DNA from: Halopiger xanaduensis SH-6 | GTDB taxonomy: Archaea > Halobacteriota > Halobacteria > Halobacteriales > Natrialbaceae | Assembly: GCF_000217715.1 (NCBI RefSeq) | Contig: NC_015666.1 | Coordinates: 1,934,270-1,998,269 of the forward strand | DNA length: 64,000 bases | Direction: 5' to 3' | In this document: positions 1 through 9,140 of the stretch, one piece after another | Layout: the number at the start of each line of letters is the position of its first letter | Numbering within the stretch: the stretch's first letter is position 1 | The notes under the pieces: model-generated | Told to the model about the DNA's origin: nothing | Seen by the model: only the letters and a program-made list of their open reading frames with translations | Database searches by the model: none | Translations under genes and position numbers: made by a program

Positions 1-1
1 G

Positions 2-418
2 TACTGTTCCGGGAACGGGATCCCGGACTACGTCCGACTACTCGCTGAAGACGACCCGACGATTTCGACCGACCTACCCCTCGACGACCCTGATTTTACC
101 GCGAAAGACGTCTTCGAACTCGCCGGCGAGGACGAACTGGCCGACTACGCGATCGACCAACTGGCCCACTGGAACGCGATGGGTGTAGCGAACGTCGTCC
201 ACTCCTTCGCCCCGATCGTCGTCTCCTTCGGCGGCGCCGTCGCGCTCAACAACGAGGAACTGGTCGTAAAGCCGATCCGCGAGCGCGTCTCGGAGATGGT
301 GATGAGCAACGTCCCCGAGATCCGCGTGACCGATCTCGGCGACGACGTCGTTCTCGAGGGGGCGCTCGCGAGCGCGATGACCGAGGGAACCGGCGACCGG
401 CGGCGGTTCCAGGGGTAA
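2..418 (+). CDS. ROK family sugar kinase, C-terminal part (5' truncated by window edge)
   Basis: This is the last 138 codons of an open frame that enters from the left edge and stops with TAA. The segment begins YCSGNGIPDY, which matches the conserved Ser-Gly-x-x-Ile element of ROK (repressor/ORF/kinase) proteins. It continues with GVANVVHSFAPIVVSFGGAV, the typical second glycine-rich phosphate-binding region near the C terminus of ROK glucokinases, and ends with the ALASAMTEG helix. The family phosphorylates glucose or related sugars with ATP in the cytoplasm. The N-terminal ATP-binding motif lies outside the window, so substrate and full length cannot be judged. It stops 92 bp before the next gene. 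Confidence 0.85.
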   Translation, partial: YCSGNGIPDYVRLLAEDDPTISTDLPLDDPDFTAKDVFELAGEDELADYAIDQLAHWNAMGVANVVHSFAPIVVSFGGAVALNNEELVVKPIRERVSEMVMSNVPEIRVTDLGDDVVLEGALASAMTEGTGDRRRFQG

Positions 419-510
419 CTGCGGGCGACGATCGGACGGCCGCGCCCGAGCAACGTCGGCCACCGAACCGACGACCGACGTTATTTGTCGCCGGGAATCG
501 AACGGCGAGT

Positions 511-2067
511 ATGCGCCGACGAGCCCTCCTTCGCGCCGGAAGCCTGAGCGCGGCCGCGCTGGCCGCACCCGGGATCGCCGCCGGCCGAGCGCGAGTTGCG
601 CCGATGCAAGACGGAGACGCCTACGAGCCCCTCGCACGCCTGCCGATCGACAACGCCGCCGAGGTCGTGGTCGGCGACGGCGGCGAAACGGCCTACGTCG
701 CCGCGACGACCGGCTTCGTCACCGTCGACGTCAGCGATCCCGGCGAACCCGAAATCCTCGCCGAGGAACGGCGACTCTCGTTCGACGACGCGAGCGCGAA
801 CGAACTCCTCGATCTCGAGGTCGACGGCGACCGCATGGTCGTCGCCGGCCCGGCGAACCCGTCCGCGGACACGTTCTTCCACGGCTTCGCCGTCTACGAC
901 GTGAGCGATCCAAGCGAGCCCGAACTGCTCGATACGTACGAAACCGGCGCACACATCCACAACTGCTACCTCGAGGGCGACTACTGCTATATCGTCGGGA
1001 ACGGACAGGAAGCGAATCCGCTCGTCATCTACGACGTCGCCGACGGCATCGAGGAGGTCGGCCGCTGGTCGCTGCTCGAGCGCGAACCCGACTGGGGGGA
1101 CGTGTACTGGCTCGCGCGGTACTTACACGACGTCTACGTACAGGAGGGGATCGCGTACCTCTCCCACTGGGACGCCGGCACCTATCTGGTCGACGTGAGC
1201 GACCCTGCCGAGCCCGAGTTCATCTCCCGGGTTCAGCAGGAGAGCCTCGAGGAACAACTCGATCGCGAGGCCGAGAGCGGAAACAACGGACAGGTCGGCT
1301 TGCCGGGGAACGACCACTACGCCGCGGTCGACGAGACCGGCGATCTGCTGGCGGTCGGCCGCGAGGCGTGGGCGACGGGAAGCGGCGAGCCCGACCGCCC
1401 CGGCGGCATCGACCTCTACGACGTGAGCGATCCCGCGGAGCCGACCCATCGGGCGACGATCGACGCGCCGCGGGCGGTCAACGAGCAGTACCGCGGCGGG
1501 CTCTGGACGACCGCACACAACTTCGAACTCCGGAACGGCAGGCTCTACTCGGCCTGGTACCAAGGCGGCGTGAAGATCCACGACGTGAGCGATCCCGCCG
1601 CACCCGAGGAGATCGCCTCGTGGCGCGACCCCGCCGAGGCCGGGTTCTGGACGGCGCGCGTCCTCGAGCCCGAGGACGAAGACGCGGAGACGTTCGTCGC
1701 GACCAGTACGCCGCTGATCCCGAACTCGCCGACGACGGGCGCGCTCTACACGTTCCCGATCGAGGCCGGCGAGCAGGCCGATCCGCCGTCATTGACCGAT
1801 CCCGAGGACCTCGAGTTCGACGTCCAGACGCCGACGGAAGACAACGAGACCAACGAATCGACGACCGGCGGGCCGAGTGGTCCGAGTGCTGACGGTACCG
1901 GTAACGGAACGTCGACCGATGGGACCAACAGTTCCAACGCGACCGACGACACCGCTGACGAGAGCGACGATTCGATTCCCGGATTCACCGCCGGACTCGG
2001 TCTCGCCGGCGGCGCCGGGGCGGTCGCGCTCGAGTGGCTGCGTCGCCGAGACGACGACCGAGACTGA
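511..2067 (+). CDS. Secreted, C-terminally anchored LVIVD repeat protein
   Basis: This is a 518-residue protein. The N terminus (MRRRALLRAGSLSAAALAAP) is a Tat-like signal with an arginine cluster, a hydrophobic stretch and Ala-rich cleavage region. The body carries six beta-propeller-like LVIVD units; the signature DVSDPxEPE recurs five times and a degenerate DVADG unit once. After about residue 430 comes a Ser/Thr/Asn/Asp-rich linker with several N-glycosylation sequons. Then a hydrophobic helix (GFTAGLGLAGGAGAVALEWL) and an RRRDDDRD tail anchor it in the membrane. The role is unknown; cell-surface binding or a choice-of-anchor type protein is inferred from the architecture. The ATG at 511 gives a complete signal peptide. 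Confidence 0.85.
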   Translation: MRRRALLRAGSLSAAALAAPGIAAGRARVAPMQDGDAYEPLARLPIDNAAEVVVGDGGETAYVAATTGFVTVDVSDPGEPEILAEERRLSFDDASANELLDLEVDGDRMVVAGPANPSADTFFHGFAVYDVSDPSEPELLDTYETGAHIHNCYLEGDYCYIVGNGQEANPLVIYDVADGIEEVGRWSLLEREPDWGDVYWLARYLHDVYVQEGIAYLSHWDAGTYLVDVSDPAEPEFISRVQQESLEEQLDREAESGNNGQVGLPGNDHYAAVDETGDLLAVGREAWATGSGEPDRPGGIDLYDVSDPAEPTHRATIDAPRAVNEQYRGGLWTTAHNFELRNGRLYSAWYQGGVKIHDVSDPAAPEEIASWRDPAEAGFWTARVLEPEDEDAETFVATSTPLIPNSPTTGALYTFPIEAGEQADPPSLTDPEDLEFDVQTPTEDNETNESTTGGPSGPSADGTGNGTSTDGTNSSNATDDTADESDDSIPGFTAGLGLAGGAGAVALEWLRRRDDDRD

Positions 2068-2110
2068 CGCAGCACGTCCGGCGGCCGACGTACCGACTAC
2101 CTGCGGTTCC

Positions 2111-2542
2111 TTACTCGTACTCGCGGCCGCGGGTGACGACGTGCTCGGCGGGAATCCGAACGATGACGCGCGACTCGTCTTCTTCGTCGTGGTGCGGGTA
2201 CTCCTCGACGTCGAGGTACTGGCGGGCCAGTTCGTCGATGTGTTCGTCGGCGCCCTCCTCGGTGAGTTCCGCGCGGCCGCGAACGGAGACGTAGCGGTAG
2301 GGATCGTCGGGATCGACGACCGAGATCGAGACCCTCGAGTCCGATCGAATGTTCCGCTCCTTAGTGCGACCGCGAAGCGTGTTGAACAGCACGGCCTCCC
2401 CGTCGTCGTGGTCGACCCACACGGGACTGCTGTGGGGGTGACCGTCCGATCCGAGTGTCGCGACGTGGCCGAACGATTCCGTCTCGAGGATGTCCAGATA
2501 CGGGTCGGGTATCCGTCCGCTGTGGGTTTCGAAGGCTCCCAT
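2111..2542 (-). CDS. Pyridoxamine 5'-phosphate oxidase-like split-barrel protein (FMN or F420 binding)
   Basis: The protein has 143 residues. It starts MGAFETHSGRIPDPYLDILE and shows the split beta-barrel pattern of the PPOX superfamily: GHVATLGSDGHPHSSPVWVDHD, then VLFNTLRGRTKERNIRSDSRV and YVSVRGRAEL. Members bind FMN or the deazaflavin F420 and reduce diverse substrates. Haloarchaeal homologues of this length are usually called PPOX class F420-dependent oxidoreductases, but the cofactor is not decided by what I see. A longer frame runs upstream through leuS on the opposite strand; the ATG at 2542 is the first start that begins with family-like sequence. It converges with the LVIVD gene and diverges from leuS. 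Confidence 0.85.
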   Translation of the reverse strand: MGAFETHSGRIPDPYLDILETESFGHVATLGSDGHPHSSPVWVDHDDGEAVLFNTLRGRTKERNIRSDSRVSISVVDPDDPYRYVSVRGRAELTEEGADEHIDELARQYLDVEEYPHHDEEDESRVIVRIPAEHVVTRGREYE

Positions 2543-2646
2543 CGTCGGTACCGAACCGCGGGATCGGGTTCGGACTTTCGATGTAGCCGATCGCGTCCGG
2601 CATCGCCGCCCCTCGAGCCGATCGGCCCTCCCGGCGGCCGAACAAT

Positions 2647-2652
2647 GATATA
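2647..2652 (+). promoter_or_regulatory. TATA-like element upstream of leuS
   Basis: GATATA lies about 45 bp before the ATG at 2696. Transcription starting about 26 bp downstream would begin near 2676. This argues against the in-frame GTG at 2666 as the translation start. Confidence 0.4.
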
Positions 2653-2695
2653 GCGGGCGCGCCCAGTGGGAGACAACGGAACGGACCCCACGCCA

Positions 2696-5344
2696 ATGAC
2701 GAGTCACTACGATCACGCGCAGGTGCAGGAGTTCTGGCAGTACGTCTGGGAGCGCGACGACGTCTACGAGCTCGACGAGGACGCCGCGGATCCGACCTAC
2801 GTCCTCGGAATGTTCCCCTACACGTCGGGGACGCTCCACATGGGCCACGTCCGCAACTACGCGATCACGGACGCCTACGCCCGCTACCGACGAATGCAGG
2901 GCGACGACGTCCTCCACCCGATGGGGTGGGACGCGTTCGGCCTCCCCGCCGAAAACGCCGCCTACGAGCGGGCGAGCGATCCCGAGTCGTGGACCCAGGC
3001 CTGCATTCGACGGATGCGCGAGGAACTCGAGACGATGGGCTTCGGCTACGATTGGTCGCGGGAGATTACCACCTGCGAGCCCGAGTACTACCAATGGAAC
3101 CAGTGGCTCTTCAAGCGGTTCTACGAGGAGGGGCTGGTCGAGTACGAGGCGGCGTCGGTCAACTGGTGTCCGGACTGTGAGACGGTGTTGGCGGACGCCC
3201 AAGTTGCAGAGCAGGAAACCGGCGACCGCGTCTGCTGGCGCTGCGAAACCCCCGTGGGCCGCCGCGAACTCGACCAGTGGTTCTTCACGATCACCGACTA
3301 CGCCGACGAGCTCTACGAGGGACTAGACGACCTCGAGGGCTGGCCCGACGGCGTTCGCGAGATCCAGCGCAACTGGATCGGCCGGCAGGAGGGGGTTCGA
3401 ATCACGTTCGACGTGCAGCGGGGGGAGACGACCGATGCCGTCGACGTGTTCAGTACCCGCCCCGACACCATCTACGGCGCGACCTACCTCGCGGTGTCGC
3501 CGGGCCACGAACTGGCGCGCGACCTCGCCGACGCGGACGAGGACGTCGCGGAGTACGTCGAACGCGTCCGTGAGCAGGATCCCGACGAGGTCGGCTTCTC
3601 GGGCGTCGAAACCGACGCGACGGCGGTCCACCCGCTGACCGGCGAGGAGTTGCCGGTCTACGTCGCCGGCTACGTCTTGGAGGACGTCGGCACCGGCGCG
3701 GTGATGGGCGTCCCCGCGCACAACGAGCGCGACCACGCGTTCGCCCGCGAGCACGACCTGCCGATCGAGGGCGTGATCGCGCCGACGGACGCCACCCGCG
3801 AGGTCGACCTCGAGAGCGAACCCTACACCGGCGAGGGAATCCTCGAGGACAGCGGCGACTACTCGGGACTCGAGAGCGAGACCGCCCGCGAGCGCCTCGT
3901 GGCCGACCACGACGCGCTCGAGGAGGACGTCACCTACCGCCTGCGCGACTGGCTGATCTCCCGGCAGCGCTACTGGGGGACGCCGATCCCGGTCGTCCAC
4001 TGCGACGACTGCGGCCCCGTGCTGGTGCCCGACGAGGACCTGCCCGTCGAACTGCCGGAGTTCGTCCGCACGACGGGGAACCCGCTCGAGGAACACGATT
4101 CGTTCCGCGAGACGGAGTGCCCCGAGTGCGGCGGGCCGGCGCGCCGCGAGACGGACACGATGGACACCTTCGTCGACTCCTCGTGGTACTACCTGCGGTT
4201 CCTCTCGCCCGACTACGACGACGGACCGTTCGACACCGAGCGGGCCGAGGAATGGATGCCGATCGACGTCTACGTCGGCGGCGACGAACACGCCGTGCTC
4301 CACCTGCTGTACATCCGGTTTTTCGCCCGGGCGCTGTCGGATCTCGGCCTGTTGGACTGCCGGGAGCCCGTCGAGGAACTCGTCAGCCAGGGGACGGTGC
4401 TGTACGACGGCGAGAAGATGTCCAGTTCGAAGGGGAACTCCGTCACGCCCCGGGAGTACGGCGCGGAGACCACGCGGCTGTTCGTCCTCTCGGCGGCCCA
4501 CCCCGAACAGGACTTCGAGTGGACCGCGAACAACGTTCGGGGCGCCTACGACCTCCAGCAGGACCTCTACTCGATGGCGACCGCGTTCGTCGAGGACGGC
4601 GACACCCGCCTCGAGCGCCGCCCCCACGACGAGTACCTCGCTCGAGAGATCGATCGGACGATCGCGGCGGTCACGGAGGAGTACGAGCGGTTCCGCTTCC
4701 ACCGCGCCGCGACAGAGATCCGGGAACTCGCGCAACTGCTCCGGCGCTACCGCGAGTACGACCGGCCGCACGACGAGACCTACCGCCGCGGGCTGCTGAC
4801 CTTGGCGGCGCTGATCGCGCCGATGGCGCCCCACCTCGGCGAGGAGTGCTGGAACAAGCTCCGTGGCGAAGGGCTGGTCGTCGAGGCCGACTGGCCCGAA
4901 CCCGAGCGTGAGGTCGACGACTACCGCCGCGAGCGTCGGCTGGTTGAACGCACCCTCGAGGACGTTCGCGACATCGTCGACGTCGCGGCGATCGACGAAC
5001 CCGAGCGGATCGAACTGGTCGTCGCGGAGGAGTGGAAGTACCGCGCGGCCGACCACCTCCGCGAACGGGAGGAAAGCGACGCCGACCTCGAAAGCGTCCT
5101 CGAGGCCGTCGACGCCGACGTCGACCGCGACGCGGTCGCGACCTTCCTCGCGGAGCGGGCCGATCGGACGGGCCGGGGAACCGAACCGGCGCTCGAGGCC
5201 GACCGCGAGCGGAACCTGCTCGAGCGCGCCGCGTGGCTCGTGACCGACGAGTTCGGCGCCGACGTCACGGTTCGGCGGGCGACCGGCGACGACGAGTTGG
5301 CGACGAAGGCCCGACCCGGAAAGCCGGCGATCCGCATCACCTAA
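2696..5344 (+). CDS. leuS: Leucyl-tRNA synthetase
   Basis: This cytoplasmic enzyme charges tRNA-Leu with leucine. The protein has 882 residues. The class I signatures are plain: HMGH at residues 48-51 inside [13 protein letters not shown] and the KMSKS-type loop [10 protein letters not shown] near 575. Between them are a Cys4 zinc-type ribbon (WCPDC...CWRC, about 160-185) and the CP1 editing domain (about 220-430, with [16 protein letters not shown]). A second CxxC pair (CDDCG, then CPECGGP) precedes the catalytic half. The C-terminal anticodon-binding region is complete. An in-frame GTG at 2666 would add ten residues, but the upstream TATA position favours ATG 2696. The gene stands alone. 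Confidence 0.97.
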   Translation: MTSHYDHAQVQEFWQYVWERDDVYELDEDAADPTYVLGMFPYTSGTLHMGHVRNYAITDAYARYRRMQGDDVLHPMGWDAFGLPAENAAYERASDPESWTQACIRRMREELETMGFGYDWSREITTCEPEYYQWNQWLFKRFYEEGLVEYEAASVNWCPDCETVLADAQVAEQETGDRVCWRCETPVGRRELDQWFFTITDYADELYEGLDDLEGWPDGVREIQRNWIGRQEGVRITFDVQRGETTDAVDVFSTRPDTIYGATYLAVSPGHELARDLADADEDVAEYVERVREQDPDEVGFSGVETDATAVHPLTGEELPVYVAGYVLEDVGTGAVMGVPAHNERDHAFAREHDLPIEGVIAPTDATREVDLESEPYTGEGILEDSGDYSGLESETARERLVADHDALEEDVTYRLRDWLISRQRYWGTPIPVVHCDDCGPVLVPDEDLPVELPEFVRTTGNPLEEHDSFRETECPECGGPARRETDTMDTFVDSSWYYLRFLSPDYDDGPFDTERAEEWMPIDVYVGGDEHAVLHLLYIRFFARALSDLGLLDCREPVEELVSQGTVLYDGEKMSSSKGNSVTPREYGAETTRLFVLSAAHPEQDFEWTANNVRGAYDLQQDLYSMATAFVEDGDTRLERRPHDEYLAREIDRTIAAVTEEYERFRFHRAATEIRELAQLLRRYREYDRPHDETYRRGLLTLAALIAPMAPHLGEECWNKLRGEGLVVEADWPEPEREVDDYRRERRLVERTLEDVRDIVDVAAIDEPERIELVVAEEWKYRAADHLREREESDADLESVLEAVDADVDRDAVATFLAERADRTGRGTEPALEADRERNLLERAAWLVTDEFGADVTVRRATGDDELATKARPGKPAIRIT

Positions 5345-5353
5345 CAGCCGCTG

Positions 5354-5362
5354 TTTTTGTCT
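5354..5362 (+). terminator. Oligo-T terminator after leuS
   Basis: A run of five T followed by GTCT starts 10 bp after the leuS stop codon, with another TTT about 10 bp further on. Archaeal RNA polymerase terminates at such T tracts. No strong hairpin precedes it. Confidence 0.4.
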
Positions 5363-5429
5363 GCTTTCTAGTACGATCGTGTAGGGAGCAACTTTTCTAA
5401 ATAGTCCCTCATTCGAAAACAGTGGCGTG

Positions 5430-5466
5430 AGCGGGCTTTCCCGCTTACCTTCGATATCGAAGGTAA
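5430..5466. promoter_or_regulatory. Hairpin plus 22-bp perfect palindrome upstream of the HalOD1 gene
   Basis: Two adjoining dyads are visible. AGCGGG-CTTT-CCCGCT (5430-5445) is a 6-bp stem with a 4-nt loop. A perfect 22-bp palindrome (5445-5466) has the half-site TTACCTTCGAT. The palindrome ends about 42 bp before a TATA-like CTTTATT (5507-5513), which itself is about 28 bp before the HalOD1 ATG. This position suits an activator or operator site. The binding protein is unknown. Confidence 0.5.
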
Positions 5467-5539
5467 ACGGATCGTACGTGTCAGGGGGTCGACCTCGGAA
5501 GGACAGCTTTATTCGATCGGACTGGGAATTGGGTCGTAT

Positions 5540-5836
5540 ATGAAGGGTGGCGGCGATAGTGTTGACGGGACGGTTCGCAAAACGCCGAGTCGTGCGGTCG
5601 TCGAAGCTGTCGCGGACGCTGAAGGGGTGTCGCCGACCGAACTGCGGCCACCCGAGTACGAGCCGTTACACGCGGCGGTCGACCCGGAAGCGCTCGATTC
5701 GCTGTTCGCCGACCGGGCCGACGGCTCGCCGCGATCGCACGGTTCCACCTCGTTTCACTACTGCGGTTACCGCGTCACCGTCGGCGCCGACGGCTCGGTC
5801 TCCCTCGAGTCGCTCGAGGACGACGACTCCGAGTGA
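5540..5836 (+). CDS. HalOD1 output domain protein
   Basis: This is a small acidic 98-residue protein. The segment SRAVVEAVADAEGVSPTELR followed by PLHAAVDPEALDSLF and then FHYCGYRVTVGADGSVSL matches the HalOD1 domain. That family of halobacterial output domains is found alone or fused to response regulators and is presumed to act in signalling. The ATG at 5540 has CTTTATT centred about 28 bp upstream, so the mRNA is probably leaderless. The palindrome at 5445-5466 may control it. Its partner and output are unknown. Confidence 0.85.
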   Translation: MKGGGDSVDGTVRKTPSRAVVEAVADAEGVSPTELRPPEYEPLHAAVDPEALDSLFADRADGSPRSHGSTSFHYCGYRVTVGADGSVSLESLEDDDSE

Positions 5837-5913
5837 CGAGACCGGCGTCGGGCCGCCGTCGGCTGGGTTCCGGAACAGCAAGACAGATACGACGACTCTC
5901 CTAACGTCCCACA

Positions 5914-6516
5914 ATGGCAACCGCGGACGCGAGACGACGACTTCGGAATCGGCCGATCGGCGCAACGATTCTGTTGACGATAGTCGGCTACGCGCTGGTT
6001 ATCGGTACGTTCGTGCTCGACGTACCGATCTACCCCGATCTGACGACCGCACAGATCAATCTCCTTTCGCACGCGATCGCGGTGATCAACTCGACGACGA
6101 CGGTGCTGCTCGTGCTTGGCTGGTACTGGATCCGACGGGGTGACGTCGGGAAGCACCGGCTGGCGATGATCGGTGCGTTCGCGCTGATCATGCTGTTCCT
6201 GGTCACGTACCTGATCAAGGTCGGCGGCGGGGGCGAGAAGCACTTCGTCGGCCCGGATCCGGTCTACTACGCGTACCTCGCGATGCTCGCGATCCACATC
6301 GTGCTGTCGGTCGTCTCCGTGCCGGTGGTGCTCTACGCGCTGATCCTCGGACTTACCCACACGCCGGCGGAGCTGCGAAACACCGCCCACGCCCGCGTCG
6401 GCCGGATCGCCGCCGCCTCGTGGATCCTCAGCCTCGTCCTCGGCGTCGTCACCTACGTCCTGCTCAACCACGTCTACGAGTACGAGTTCGCGGCGGTGCT
6501 CGTTCCCGCGCTGTAG
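5914..6516 (+). CDS. DUF420 (CtaM-like) membrane protein
   Basis: The protein has 200 residues with about five hydrophobic helices. The pattern FVLDVPIYPDLTTAQINLLSH, then STTTVLLVLGWYWIRRGDVGKHRLAM and the His-containing AIHIVLSVVSVPVVLY helix is that of DUF420. Bacterial relatives (CtaM/YozB) help mature heme A-containing cytochrome oxidases. Conserved His residues (in LLSH, KHR, IHI and NTAHARVG) could bind heme. A role in haem-copper oxidase assembly is inferred from the family; the heme A/O synthase fusion lies 19 kb away in this window. Confidence 0.85.
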   Translation: MATADARRRLRNRPIGATILLTIVGYALVIGTFVLDVPIYPDLTTAQINLLSHAIAVINSTTTVLLVLGWYWIRRGDVGKHRLAMIGAFALIMLFLVTYLIKVGGGGEKHFVGPDPVYYAYLAMLAIHIVLSVVSVPVVLYALILGLTHTPAELRNTAHARVGRIAAASWILSLVLGVVTYVLLNHVYEYEFAAVLVPAL

Positions 6517-6582
6517 ACGCGTTCCGTCTCCGGAAAGGCTTCGGCTCGGCGTATTTTACCGCTCGGCGTCGTGGCCTTCGGT

Positions 6583-7095
6583 ATGGACCTCCGTGGCACA
6601 CTCAGCCGAGACGAAATCGAGACGTTTCTCGAGGAATCGACCGTTCCGGTTCGGCTCGCCTGCCGGACGCCGTCGGATCAGCTCTGGATGGTCTCGCTGT
6701 GGTATCGGTACCGATCCGGCGGGGACGACGACTGGCGCCTGCAGTGTGCGACCGCCGCGGACGCCGACATCGCGTCGCTGCTGTCCGCGGATCCCGCCGT
6801 CGCGTTCGAGGTCTCGACGAACGAGCCGCCGTACGCTGGTGTGCGCGGCCAGGGGACCGCGTCGATCGAGCGCGATTCGGACAAGGAGATCCTGCGGACT
6901 CTCGTAGAGCGGTATCTCGGCGGCACGGAGTCGCAACTCGCGCGAACCTTGCTCCGCGAGGATCGCGAGGAGGTGACGATCACGATCGACCCGGCGGTCG
7001 TCTCCGGTTGGGACTACACGGATCGAATGACGGACTCGGAGTCGGAGACGAAGACGGAGGCGGACGCGGGCGACGATCAGACCGAGAAGAAGTAG
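6583..7095 (+). CDS. Pyridoxamine 5'-phosphate oxidase family protein (general stress-like split barrel)
   Basis: The protein has 170 residues. LSRDEIETFLEESTVPVRLAC followed by DQLWMVSLWYRYR, AVAFEVSTNEPPYAGVRGQG and a final VTITIDPAVVSGWDY matches FMN-binding split-barrel proteins. The last 15-20 residues are an acidic Glu/Asp tail (DSESETKTEADAGDD). A GTG four codons upstream (6571) is possible. However, GTATTTTACC (about 6551-6560) lies about 27 bp before ATG 6583, which fits a leaderless start there. The gene is convergent with the ABC permease. The substrate is unknown. Confidence 0.8.
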   Translation: MDLRGTLSRDEIETFLEESTVPVRLACRTPSDQLWMVSLWYRYRSGGDDDWRLQCATAADADIASLLSADPAVAFEVSTNEPPYAGVRGQGTASIERDSDKEILRTLVERYLGGTESQLARTLLREDREEVTITIDPAVVSGWDYTDRMTDSESETKTEADAGDDQTEKK

Positions 7096-7123
7096 GAAAC
7101 GGACGACTCGAGCCGGCGCAGTC

Positions 7124-7897
7124 TCAGTCCGTCCGCGGAATCGATCGCGCGCCGAGCGCGAACGTGACGACGGCGAGCACCGCCAGTATCGCGAGGTTCG
7201 CCAGCGTCGCATCGACGCCGGCCACGGCGGCCGCGTCGGCTTCGGGGAACGTCGCCGCGCGCACGCCGCGGGCGAAGTACGTCAGCGGCGAGAGGTTCAC
7301 CAGCGGTTCGAACCAGCCGGGCAACTGCTCGAGCGAGATGAACGTCTCCGAGAGAAAGAGCAGGGGGAGGCCGATGGCGTTGCTCGCGGTGACCGCACCG
7401 TCCTGGGAGTCGGTGTAGCTGCCCAACATTGCGCCGATCCCGCAGAAACAGACGACGCCGACGAGCACGTACGGCACCAACAGCGGCGAGAACGCGATCT
7501 CGGCGCCGGTCAGAAGGACCACGAGCGCGAGGATCAGCAGGCTCGCCAGTCCGATGATGGCCGCGTTGACGACCGTCTGGGCGAGCAGCCACTCGGCTCG
7601 CGTCAGCGGCGTCGTCGCGAGCTTCTCGAAGCGGTTCCCCTCGCGGTGGCGCGCCACCTCGCTGCCCATCCGCGAGAGCGGCGTGAAGAGGACGACGACG
7701 GCGAGGTAGCCGGGGACGTAGTAGGCCGGCGGCTCCGTGAACAGTCCCTCGCCGGTCGGGTCCGTCCGGACCAGCGCGCCGAAGATGACGATCAGGATGA
7801 CGGGGAAGAAGAACGTGAAGAAGACCGCCGTTCGCCGGCGGATAAAGGAGCGCCAGCCGGCGTTCGTCTCGGCGCCGACGCGACCGAGTCGGCTCAC
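7124..7897 (-). CDS. ABC-2 type transporter permease
   Basis: This is a 257-residue integral membrane protein with about six helices. After a basic start and the FFTFFFPVILIVIFGALV helix comes the ABC-2 element RHREGNRFEKLATTPLTRAEWLLAQ. The C-terminal half holds the LPLLFLSETFISLEQLPGWF and NLSPLTYFARGVRAATF motifs typical of ABC-2 drug, lipid or polysaccharide exporters. The start is GTG, overlapping the stop of the upstream ATPase gene by four bases (GTGA), so the two are translationally coupled. The substrate is unknown. In some haloarchaea such a pair lies beside cytochrome oxidase assembly genes, which I recall only generally. Confidence 0.9.
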   Translation of the reverse strand: MSRLGRVGAETNAGWRSFIRRRTAVFFTFFFPVILIVIFGALVRTDPTGEGLFTEPPAYYVPGYLAVVVLFTPLSRMGSEVARHREGNRFEKLATTPLTRAEWLLAQTVVNAAIIGLASLLILALVVLLTGAEIAFSPLLVPYVLVGVVCFCGIGAMLGSYTDSQDGAVTASNAIGLPLLFLSETFISLEQLPGWFEPLVNLSPLTYFARGVRAATFPEADAAAVAGVDATLANLAILAVLAVVTFALGARSIPRTD

Positions 7898-8877
7898 GCC
7901 GTCTCACCCGCTCGAGGGCGGTCCGCGTCGGCGGTCGCGTCGCCGTTATCGAGTCGCCCCGTCCGCTCGCGTTCCGTCGCGTCCGCCAGTTCGAGGTAGA
8001 CCGTCTCGAGGTCGGGTTCGGCCCACGAGAGGCCGGTGTACGCGAGGTCGTTCGCCTCGAGGTAGTCGACGACGATCCCGATCGCCTCGGGGTCGATCTC
8101 GCGGACGACGACGCCGGCGTCCCGGTTCCGGCCGCGGTCCGCTGCCTGGTCGACCGGATACTCGAGGTCGTCGAACGCCGCCGGCTCGGCGTCGGTGTCG
8201 ATCGTCAGCCGGCTCGAGCCGCCGTGCTCGGCGATGAGCGCCTCGGGCGTGCCCTGCGCGACGAGCGAGCCGTCGGCGAGCAGGCCGACGCGGTCGGCCA
8301 GCCGCTCGGCCTCGGCCATGTCGTGGGTGGTGAGCACGACGGTCGTCCCGCCGGCCGCCAGCTCCTCGATGAGCCGCCAGACGGTCCGTCTACCGGCGGG
8401 ATCGATCCCCGTCGTCGGCTCGTCCAGGAAGAGGAGGTCCGGGTCGTTGACCAGCGTCGCGCCGACGCAGGCCCGGCGCTGCTGGCCGCCCGAGAGGTCC
8501 TCGTACCAGGTGTCGGCGCTGTCGACGAGCCCGACGTCGGCGAGCACGTCCGCCGGGTCGCGGGCGTCGTCGTAGAGGCCGGCGTAGTAGTCGAGCAGTT
8601 CGCGAGCGGTGAGCCGGTCCGGCGGCGAGAAGTCCTGCGGGAGCACGCCGAGCCGGTCGCGATCGACGGCGCGGGGTGCATCGCCGAGAATGCGGGCCTC
8701 CCCCGCGTCGGGGTCGGTCGTCCCCGTCAGCGCGCGGACGAGCGTCGTCTTCCCGGCCCCGTTCGGACCGATCAGCGCGAAGACCTCGCCGCGCTCGATC
8801 GTCAGGGTGGCCCCCGACAGCGCGACGGTCTCGCCGTAGGTCTTCTCGAGTTCTGTCGCCTCGACTACGGCTTCCAT
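7894..8877 (-). CDS. ABC transporter ATP-binding protein
   Basis: The protein has 327 residues and forms an exporter with the overlapping permease gene. Walker A is GPNGAGKTT (37-45), the Q-loop is VLPQDFSPPDRLTARE, the signature LSGGQ (128-132), Walker B LLFLDEP (148-154) and the switch His is in LTTHDMAEAERLADRV. The region after about 215 is an extension typical of CcmA/DrrA-type exporters (DUF4162-like), ending with GLSWAEPDLETVYLELAD and a disordered tail. The ATG at 8877 is directly followed by family-like sequence. The following 263 bp up to the divergent GNAT gene hold no convincing gene. Confidence 0.93.
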   Translation of the reverse strand: MEAVVEATELEKTYGETVALSGATLTIERGEVFALIGPNGAGKTTLVRALTGTTDPDAGEARILGDAPRAVDRDRLGVLPQDFSPPDRLTARELLDYYAGLYDDARDPADVLADVGLVDSADTWYEDLSGGQQRRACVGATLVNDPDLLFLDEPTTGIDPAGRRTVWRLIEELAAGGTTVVLTTHDMAEAERLADRVGLLADGSLVAQGTPEALIAEHGGSSRLTIDTDAEPAAFDDLEYPVDQAADRGRNRDAGVVVREIDPEAIGIVVDYLEANDLAYTGLSWAEPDLETVYLELADATERERTGRLDNGDATADADRPRAGETA

Positions 8878-9140
8878 ACCGGCGATTTCGACGCGTCGCG
8901 GGTAAGGCGTTCGATTCCGGCATTCGGTTCGTGGGTTCGTTCAGGTGCTTCGGTTCGGTCGGCCCGCTCGAGTCTGCGACTCCGCTGGTTGACCCGAGTC
9001 GTCTCGCCGAACCGTTCGGCGTCCGGTACTGTGTCGATCTGCGCTCTGTCTCGAGGTACGTCGTATCTACGGCCAGTATTTCGGCAGTACACCGCGCGTG
9101 TAGCGGGCGGTTACGTCCGGATACCGCGCTCGAATCAACA

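Noticed and set aside
3323-5056. 577-codon open frame on the minus strand within leuS
   Set aside because: It is the antisense shadow of a GC-rich gene; its protein is Arg/Val/Asp-biased and has no motif, while leuS is complete.
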